From: Basidiobolus meristosporus CBS 931.73
Taxonomy: Eukaryota; Basidiobolomycota; Basidiobolomycetes; Basidiobolales; Basidiobolaceae
DNA: 64,000 bases
Assembly (NCBI GenBank): GCA_002104905.1
Contig: MCFE01000228.1
Location: 1-64,000 of the forward strand
Direction of reading: 5' to 3'
Shown here: in pieces, positions 57,132 to 64,000 of the stretch
Layout: each line of letters opens with the position of its first letter
How positions within the stretch are numbered: position 1 is the stretch's first letter
The notes under the pieces: generated by a model
Told to the model about the DNA's origin: nothing
Seen by the model: only the letters and a program-made list of their open reading frames with translations
Database searches by the model: none
Position numbers and translations under genes: made by a program

Positions 57132-58577
57132 TTACACTGGTAAATTATACGGCGTGTTTACATTCTTGCTCACGCTTATCAGCTTCGATTCCTTGTGATC
57201 TGTCAACGCCCTCGCCCTCTCTGCCTCGCCTTCATACTGATCACACCTCAGATCCTCATGATTCACCTTTCCTCCTGGGATATTCTTCAGTGGTGGAAGG
57301 ACTGGAGCTGGTGTCGAAGGCTGATTTACTCGCGACGTAATGGCCGAGATGCCTGGCAGTGTTGGGATATCAATGGTAAGCCCTCCTCTGTGATTGTTTC
57401 TTGATCGATCTGGATCTGGATCTGGATCCGAGCACTGGCCCTGATCTTGGCCACGGCCTTGGTCGGGACCTGGACCTGGACCTGGGTCTGGGTCTTGACC
57501 ATAGCGACTATTGGGATCCACCGAGTTTGACCGAGGAGCAATCCCCACTCTCGGAGCCACCGGAAGGTCCACTGAGAACCGACGCGATTGCGGGGTCTGA
57601 AGAATGTCCACCTGAGGATTTGGATTTACCAAAGGCCTCAATCCACCCCTTGGGCCGTGATCCCCCTGGCGCAGGTAGGACAGGAAGGCCAAGTTCTCAT
57701 ACGCATCCCTGGGGCCGAGAGGATGAACCAAAGAGAGTTGTGACGAGGCATCCTTGCCCTGGCCTGATGCGAATACTGATCCCTTGTTTACACCTCCGAA
57801 TGTGGCTGAGGAGTACGGGTTGAATGAGGTGTGCGTGTTTGGCTCTATGGCTCTGGTTGAGCTGGTGGTTATGCTTGTGTATGTGTATGTGTTTGTGTTT
57901 GTGCCGAGATCGGAGCTGGTTGTGATATTGTTCATTGTATGCGAGTTGGAATGGCGGTGTGGGTGTGGGTGTGGGTGTGAGTGAAGGTAGGGATGTTGCT
58001 GAGAATGAGGGTGAGCGCGGGAGTTGGAGCAAGAGGAAGTGCTTTCGAGGCCCACCACCGATGAACGATGGATATCCAAGGATGCGTTAGCATCACTGCG
58101 TATGTCTTGGCTCGTTGACTTGTAGGCCTCTGTTGAGCTTCCCTGGCCATTCCGGCGTCTGTATGGCCCCCTCTTTACCCCCTTCTTTCGAGCTTTACGT
58201 GGCGAGTCGGCACATGTATCTGTTAGCCCATACTTGGTGCACCGTGAGCAGGGTCTACCCTCGTCACACTTCTTACAAGCCTTCTGGCAGTTGACTGGAA
58301 GATTGTTGGGTTAGAGCGGGATTCGAGGTGAAAGAAGGGAGGAAGGGATGCGTGAAGTAGGTGGGCGACTGAACGAATAGACAATATGCTTACCGCATGC
58401 ATTTTTCACTTGCTGCCTCTTTTTGGTTTTCGTCAAATAAATGTTTCCCGTTTCCAAGGTTCTTTCTTCTGTCTCGCAATTAGGTGAGTTTTGTGAAGTG
58501 AGTATCTTCCTTGGTTTAGCATATTTAGAACTCGTAAGTGAAGTGGGATCTGAAAGACTTTCATTATAATTATTCAT
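57132..58577 (-). CDS. Zn2Cys6 fungal transcription factor, copy 2 (inverted)
   Basis: Two exons (58577-58394, 58294-57132) give 448 residues. The zinc cluster, basic segment and repeat-rich region match copy 1 almost exactly, with two extra residues in the His repeat and two in the Pro-Gly repeat. The N-terminus (MNNYNESLSDPTSLTSSKY) is different, of similar length (61 against 65 codons), and the protein stops right after NTPYNLPV, lacking the last 53 residues of copy 1. The frame is open further upstream to an ATG at 58694, but a TATATAAA at 58614-58621 lies inside that extension, so I start at 58577. Both copies look intact. Expected to bind the same DNA site as copy 1 but may have lost the C-terminal, possibly activating, segment. 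Confidence 0.85.
57138..58418 (-). repeat. Right arm of the large inverted repeat
   Basis: 1281 bp, reverse complement of 54651-55919 plus two 6-bp insertions that account exactly for the length difference. Confidence 0.9.
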
Positions 58578-58613
58578 CGCAAAGGTAATCACGTCTTCGG
58601 TACCGAGCATCCC

Positions 58614-58621
58614 TTTATATA
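58614..58621 (-). promoter_or_regulatory. TATA box of transcription-factor copy 2
   Basis: TATATAAA on the minus strand, 37-44 nt before the chosen ATG. Confidence 0.45.
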
Positions 58622-60629
58622 CAAAACTCGTGAAATCCACTACCGCCCTATTTACTAATGCAGTTTGTTCGGAATAAAATTGGTAAGGGAGCATATGTAT
58701 GACATCATTTCTAAGGTAATGGTTTTACCGTTTTAAGGTTGGGTAAACGAGTGCTTTAAAGTGACGGTGCACTCCAACCTGTACATCCAAGTCAGAATTT
58801 CGTAATGAATTTCCCAGGAATTGTATTTTAGCCTAATGAACGCAACTACATTACATTGCTTCCACTTTTGTTTTCCGCTCGAATGAGCCATTACACTGCG
58901 CAACAGAGTGGGGCGTTTTAAGATGGAATTCGGGGTGTACCTAAGTCATCCCTAGATGGTTAGGCTATGCAGATCTCAGCCTCTTGGCCGTATTCAAAAG
59001 CAGCGCAAAAGAACAAACTACTCCTGCCACCATCAGAACGCTCTTGGCAGGCGCGAGTCTCCTGCTGTGCATAGGAATATATAGATACCAATCATGATTT
59101 CATATCTGCACCGACATTACCAAAAATGCACTCACGCGGGATTCGGAGACAAATAGTTAAGAACACAGTACACATAAAATAGCGCCATCGTGGCAACCTC
59201 CATGTATTACAGTGGAGCCGAGGTAGATTTTGATTTATCGAGAATCCCAAAAACACTCAAATACGGAAAGTGGCCCTACCACTAAAAATGGCCCGTTTCT
59301 CGTTTAATACGCATTATTACTATTACTTAGGTTATGGCACCTTGTCTGGATCGGGGGAATTAACGAGGCAATCAGATATTAGAGTATTCTCAATGGCTGA
59401 TCGCTGATCAGCAATGTTGTTTTAACCAGCTGAAAGTGAATAAACTAAATAATGTTTCTTCACTTCGTCTTATTGCAATTTTTGTGGGGCTTGCATGTAT
59501 ATTAGAAATACAACACATAGTTCAATCCAAAAAAGGAACCACCGAGTCTAGAAGTGGGTTCGTATTCCACGAGCAAAGCTGAAGTGCATACTTAACTGAG
59601 TAGTAATATACTATGGATTGAATATCCGGTGCCAACTATAACTTGGCAAGCTACTCTTCTGGTGATATGGAATGACAGGAAACAATCATGATAAATGGGC
59701 GTGTTTATCCTTTGCATGCATGTCTGGCATTACAAGGGCTCAACCTTTGGCTGCTCAACTGTCTAGTAAAGGATGCAAGATAGATCTGGAATTGTAGCTA
59801 CATAACACATAATTATCTCAAGCGAATACGATGTGAGGATTAGTCGCTTCTGGCCTGAACTCCGAGTATACACAGAAATTTCGACTTGCTCTCAACAATA
59901 TGGTGCTAAACGATGTAAAATTCTCCTTTGTTCACTACATTTCTTGTTATTTTGGGGTTGCAGAGTCTTACTTCTAATTGGAAGTGACACAAATATCACT
60001 AGGTGCTTTATGTCGACAGCTCAACAATTACACCCATTCGAACTGTTTGGTCTGGCCACATACTCATTTCTAGGCAGTCTCGACTGCATTACAAATCAAG
60101 ACTCACAATCACCCCTTTAAGTACCGTATAGGCTAGTTTTGTAATAACTTTCTGGGCTACGTTAGATTGAGGCTAGCTAGCCACCAGTCATAGATACACT
60201 TGTATTGCGACAACGTTGTAACTCAAACACATATTAGTAGAGCGAGGGATGCAACACCATTCGATAGTAACCATGCCTAGGAACAGTCCAACTCACTTGA
60301 TATTAAACCCCAGATACATCCATGCATCGTCGTGTTATTTTCCCAGTACCACTGAAGTATATTATGTTCTATATAGAACTGTGGTAAAAAATGCTTCTTT
60401 AATCGGCTTTATCTTGAGCACATCAATTCCTAAATTTATATCCTTTCACGAGCCTTTTGTGAGGTATTTACAATGCATAACAGCTAGTCACTAATTCTTA
60501 CGCATCACACATGCTATGATCGGATGGGAGCTCATGTGATCAGAGGTGAAGGTTTGTTCTATATATTCAAAATAAAAATTTGTATTACAATCTTAACGTC
60601 TTTCGCAGATATTGTTTTTATCTTCTCAT
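58622..60629. other. Intergenic, no supported gene
   Basis: 2 kb without a supported gene. Frames at 59833-60120 and 60249-60494 lack domains. Confidence 0.4.
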
Positions 60630-61016
60630 ATGGGTACCTCAAGATTAGAAGTTTTCAAGGTACTGGCAGTGAAGCGGCATCAGTGCTCCACCGTCTACAT
60701 TGTGGCTAACTCCCTATTTTCGTGTCGTTTTAGTTTGGCGTCTATGTCTTTTTCCCGGTCGCTGTGATGCTCTACTTCGGGCATCAACAATTCTACGACA
60801 AATACCTGGACGGCGTAAGTTTGATTCATACCCATTGGAGTGTACGACACCTGGCTTATTCATGGGGTGCTTTAGGTTTCTTTTTATCCCCCAGCTGAGA
60901 ATTGCAACGTACCAGCCAACAACAAAAAGGATTTACAGGAGCAGCTGGCTCAACTACGAGCTGAACGTCTTGCCAAGAAGAGGGCTAGTCATGCTAACGA
61001 GAGTGAGGAGAACTAG
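60630..61016 (+). CDS. PET100: Pet100, cytochrome c oxidase assembly factor
   Basis: Three small exons (60630-60659, 60734-60814, 60876-61016) give 83 residues. MGTSRLEVFK joins FGVYVFFPVAVMLYFG, the N-terminal membrane segment of Pet100, then HQQFYDKYLDG, a Tyr-Pro-Pro stretch (VSFYPPAENCNVP) and a basic coiled C-terminus (KDLQEQLAQLRAERLAKKRA). Pet100 is an inner-membrane chaperone for assembling complex IV subunits. Size and layout match family members of 75-110 residues. Splice sites are GTACTG/TTTTAG and GTAAGT/CTTTAG, both in phase 0. Frames without splicing hide it, since the longest exon-spanning frames are in the wrong phase. Confidence 0.85.
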
Positions 61017-61238
61017 TTTCCACGGCACTGTCCAGAATAAAGATGTTTTATATGTTCCATGGCGTATGAACCATTAACTGGCTTTCACAGCCTTATTCAA
61101 GTATTGATTTATTTCCCTATGCGAAGTAGTGATCTGATGTGAAATGTATCGGCAATGAGACCAAAAAATTTTCGAGGACGATTTTTGAACCGGTGGGGTA
61201 GACAATGTCAGGATGGCTTGGAGGTCCTTTGATTACGG

Positions 61239-62429
61239 TCATACCTTCGGGATCAAATGGGCCTTCAATAGTTTTAGTCTTTGAAGCGCCGACTCGTATT
61301 GGTTGGGTACACTCTCTTGGCTGGTTTCGGCATCCACATTCGATCTGGTATCGATCCAAGAGAAGTCGTAACTTCCGTAGACCTCATCGGTGTAGGGAAC
61401 ACACACTAGATACTCAAGGATATCGGAAGCATATTTACGGCTGGTTGGCTTGGAGAGAGGTTGATATTTGGATTGTCTACTAGAGGTAAGGTTGGTTGGA
61501 TCCGAATAATCCAAAGCGGTCTCGTCCGAATACAGACAGTTGTTCAGGAAGTCAAGGACCTCCTGGCCATCCATGCGCGGGTCATGGTAGTCCCTATCAA
61601 TGGGTGTGTATGGCGAAGACGATGACTCCACGCTGGAGCTCAGCATGTCATGGTCTTTTGCAGGGCCATCCCGAAAAGCATCAACGTCACTATGCATGTG
61701 GGACGCATAGGTCTCATGCTTGAATTCCTTCTCCCAGTCATTCAATACCTCATCTAGTAGCGGATCCTCTTCGGACAGAGCATCTGCAGTCTGAGCCCCA
61801 AATAGCCTCTCGAATTCATGATACCACTTTTCATGGATATCACTGCGATTCTCCATTGAGTCGGGGGTTAAATGGCTAGGGAATTCGCGTGAGTGCAGCA
61901 GACTTAAAACATCTAAACCATCGTCCTCTGGGGCATGCCAGGTGTTTTCCACCTCGCGCGAAGCCTGCTCAAATTCGTCTATCCATTTCGTCGGTATCTC
62001 TCTCTCGGACAGCTGGGTGGGAACTAGTTCAGCGGGTAGTTGTTGCTCTAAAAACCCTAATATCTCTGTCCCATCGGTTTCCTCGCTGCGCCAAGTTTGA
62101 AAAGTGCTCTCGTGTCCCCCATTGAAGTGGATTTCGCTCGCTACGAAGTGAGGTCTTGTAGCCCCAGCATCATCCTTTTGCTCCAGCTCGTATAGAGTCC
62201 TCGTAGAGTCCACCGTCCCTGAACCAGCTGGGCTTTGCTTGCTGTTTGTAAACTGTTGCAAGCTATTGATTGTTGCATTGCTTATTGGCTGTGTGCCACT
62301 GCTAACATCTTTCGCAAGTGCCTTTGTAGATTCTTTGATGCGCTGCAATAGATTGTTCGGTTGCTGCTCTTCGGCTTTAGCTTTCCCCTTGCCAGATTTG
62401 CCGATTGGAGTGTGTTCTCTTTCTGTCAT
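61239..62429 (-). CDS. Protein with repeated WxxxF motifs, PEX5/PEX20-like
   Basis: Single-exon 396-residue acidic protein. It carries three WxxEF pentapeptides: WIDEF (149-153), WYHEF (202-206) and WEKEF (232-236), the form that PEX5 and PEX20-type peroxisomal import receptors use to bind PEX14. Between them a module recurs: DGTEILGFL (119-127), DGLDVLSLL (170-178), DGQEVLDFL (287-295) and, weaker, ASDILEYL (334-341). No TPR domain follows, so it is not PEX5; PEX20-like co-receptors for PEX7 would fit, but the N-terminal cysteine of that family is not visible. The ATG at 62429 follows an unused TTG at 62444. A downstream intron changing the C-terminus near 61245 (CCGAAG/GTATGA) is possible. 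Function is inference. Confidence 0.5.
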   Translation of the reverse strand: MTEREHTPIGKSGKGKAKAEEQQPNNLLQRIKESTKALAKDVSSGTQPISNATINSLQQFTNSKQSPAGSGTVDSTRTLYELEQKDDAGATRPHFVASEIHFNGGHESTFQTWRSEETDGTEILGFLEQQLPAELVPTQLSEREIPTKWIDEFEQASREVENTWHAPEDDGLDVLSLLHSREFPSHLTPDSMENRSDIHEKWYHEFERLFGAQTADALSEEDPLLDEVLNDWEKEFKHETYASHMHSDVDAFRDGPAKDHDMLSSSVESSSSPYTPIDRDYHDPRMDGQEVLDFLNNCLYSDETALDYSDPTNLTSSRQSKYQPLSKPTSRKYASDILEYLVCVPYTDEVYGSYDFSWIDTRSNVDAETSQESVPNQYESALQRLKLLKAHLIPKV

Positions 62430-64000
62430 TTCCCTACCACCCAAGTGTCGACTGTATTAACTATTAATGATGTCTGCATGATTTTGCCTTTACTCCATAT
62501 GATGTCCACATCTGATAAAATTACTCCGGTTTCAAAGATAGTGACTACGAAATGAGTGAATATTTCATTCAGTCTTCTTTACTTTACATGAGAATTTAAA
62601 TAGCCGATGGTTTCGCCGACAGCATATCATCCTAGCCAATCAAGAGTATAGCAGAATGGAACATATGACATTCCAGTCCTTCAGACGTGTTAACTCTCTC
62701 ACGAGGGCTCTAACCAATAGTGTTGGCTTGATTAATTCAGAATCGTAGCCCTGTAGGTAAATAGTGATGGAACTTGAACTTGTTGGAGACTCGGGTTTCA
62801 ATTACAAATGGTAAGCTGCTGTGTAAAGCTGGATGAAGTATCGACTCTGCCTTAGGCGTTTATTATTAACATGGAGTTTATGGATTGAGACGGAAATGCT
62901 CCTGAATCAGGGATGAGCTTGCACATTACCAATACAGTCAGCAACATCAGCTCTCATTGCAGATTTACAGCAATGTTCAGTCCGGATTTGGGGATGGGGG
63001 CTTCTTCTATCTTCACTCGAGTCTTGAGTCCTAACTGGACGACCTACACTTTGCCTAGACGCCACTCATTCTCGTCAGGCCAGTAGAACCGGTTGATGAC
63101 AGAGATCGGGGAGAGGTGATTCCTGATACCCTGGAGTCTACCAACAGCTATCCATCTCCTCTCGACGGGGCCGACTTTGCCAGTTTGTGGTTGAGCAAAG
63201 GAGCGGTTGAAATACCTTTGGTTGGGTTGAGATGGCTCCATGGTCCTAATGTGATCACTTCTTAGACTAATAAATGAGATAAAAGATTTATGAAAGATTC
63301 AACTGCGAATGAAATCATATCAATTACGATATAATCAACACTGATTCATCTTGACTTTTTTGGTATTTCCTGATCCTAATATCTTCGTTGCCAGTCTCGA
63401 AGGAGACAATATTCTCGCCACCTCCACGGAGATGCTGTCATGTAGAGACAACTGACGAGTGCCTCATATGCGTTTGGGTGGCTGCTTCGCTCACAGCGTA
63501 TGGGTGGTTTGTAGTCAGGCTAGTTTCGAAGCGCTGGGGGGGGGGTTTCTGGCTGTCAGGTATGCAGACCACTGCAGATAACATCCACTGTCTACATTAG
63601 ATCAATTGTATCGCTTGCAAGAAACATAGGCCGCTGGCATACGGTAACAGATTGCACATTGGGCATTACCTGCGCCGAAATTTAGCTGCCTCAAATAAAA
63701 CTGGTGGTGAGTAAAACTTGATTTATAATACGTTCGACAGCCTGCCAGCAACTTGTTGCTATTGCTCTAAATCATTTGTCTAGAACTGCTCTGTATAAGA
63801 CCCCCCGCTGCATACTGAGAGTGAGAAATCAGGATATTGGAAACACAATCTCATGGAGTCCCAATCCCACTGAATCCCAAGTATTGTCCATATCACGGCC
63901 ACGTCAGAAAATCGGCCATAGAGGCCTTTGAAGTGCGCCATGGGAACATTGTTTCATCAGCTCTTCTCAAGCTAGGTGGAGAAATAATCACTACGATTCA
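62430..64000. other. Terminal 1.6 kb, no firmly supported gene
   Basis: A 65-codon ATG frame on the minus strand (63241-63044) continues in the same frame after one TAG to a stop at 62954; status unclear. A run of ten G occurs at 63536-63545. No RNA gene seen. Confidence 0.35.

Noticed and set aside
58578..58694. 39-codon upstream extension of transcription-factor copy 2
   Set aside because: It contains the TATA element; the downstream ATG at 58577 gives a leader of the same length as copy 1.
61117..61359. 80-codon frame overlapping the end of the WxxxF protein
   Set aside because: Its first half is a frame-shifted shadow; it could be an alternative last exon but no clear splice pair supports it.
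1..64000. CRISPR arrays, rRNA and tRNA genes, bacterial operons
   Set aside because: No regularly spaced direct repeats, no rRNA-like conserved blocks and no full cloverleaf with both internal promoter boxes was found by eye; the GGGCTCATAACC at 36755 is a primer-binding site, not a tRNA gene.

Overview
The window is nuclear DNA of a filamentous or zygosporic-type fungus. This rests on the gene content: a fungal saccharopine dehydrogenase (alpha-aminoadipate lysine route), a Yhm2-type mitochondrial citrate carrier, the Pet100 cytochrome-oxidase assembly factor, two Ecl1-type lifespan factors, a PPxY alpha-arrestin and a fungal zinc-cluster regulator with the KRGPYRRR signature. Genes carry many short GT-AG introns (about 37-110 nt) and TATA boxes 45-220 nt upstream of the start. 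The zinc-cluster family, the cAMP-receptor/Git3-like GPCR and the copia elements would fit an early-diverging lineage (Zoopagomycota/Mucoromycota grade); genus is not decidable from the sequence.

Layout. 0-9 kb: intronless secreted bacterial-type sphingomyelinase (-), 7TM receptor (-), serine-rich two-TM membrane protein (-) and the YHM2 carrier (-). 10-22 kb: ATP synthase gamma (+), two same-strand ECL1 paralogues (-), a long gene-poor stretch with possible decayed coding pieces, LYS1 (+), and an AreA-like DUF1752/DUF3295-type regulator (-). 22-27 kb looks empty. 27-30 kb: a 14-exon GPATCH1 (spliceosome-associated G-patch protein) on the minus strand.

30.8-42.7 kb is a retrotransposon cluster: Ty1/copia elements in minus orientation, arranged as LTR-internal-LTR-internal with shared LTRs, plus solo LTRs with 5-bp target duplications, an LTR foldback and older LTR relics on both strands. 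The primer-binding site next to the LTR matches the anticodon stem-loop of initiator tRNA-Met, as in half-tRNA priming (copia, Ty5). One element (36767-41454) is nearly full length but carries one nonsense codon and two frameshifts.

44-64 kb: PPxY alpha-arrestin (-), a 20-exon dipeptidyl aminopeptidase (+) with an 8-nt micro-exon, a Ca3427-like periplasmic-binding-fold protein (+) with a 14-nt micro-exon, then two tail-to-tail zinc-cluster transcription-factor genes forming a roughly 1.27-kb-arm inverted repeat of very high identity around a 1.2-kb unique loop, then PET100 (+) and a WxxxF-motif protein resembling the PEX5/PEX20 family (-).

No operon-like system is visible; most genes are independent housekeeping or signalling loci. 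The most unusual structures are the inverted transcription-factor pair (identity starts abruptly inside exon 1 although promoter-proximal parts differ) and the shared-LTR copia array. All reading was by eye; identities are approximate.
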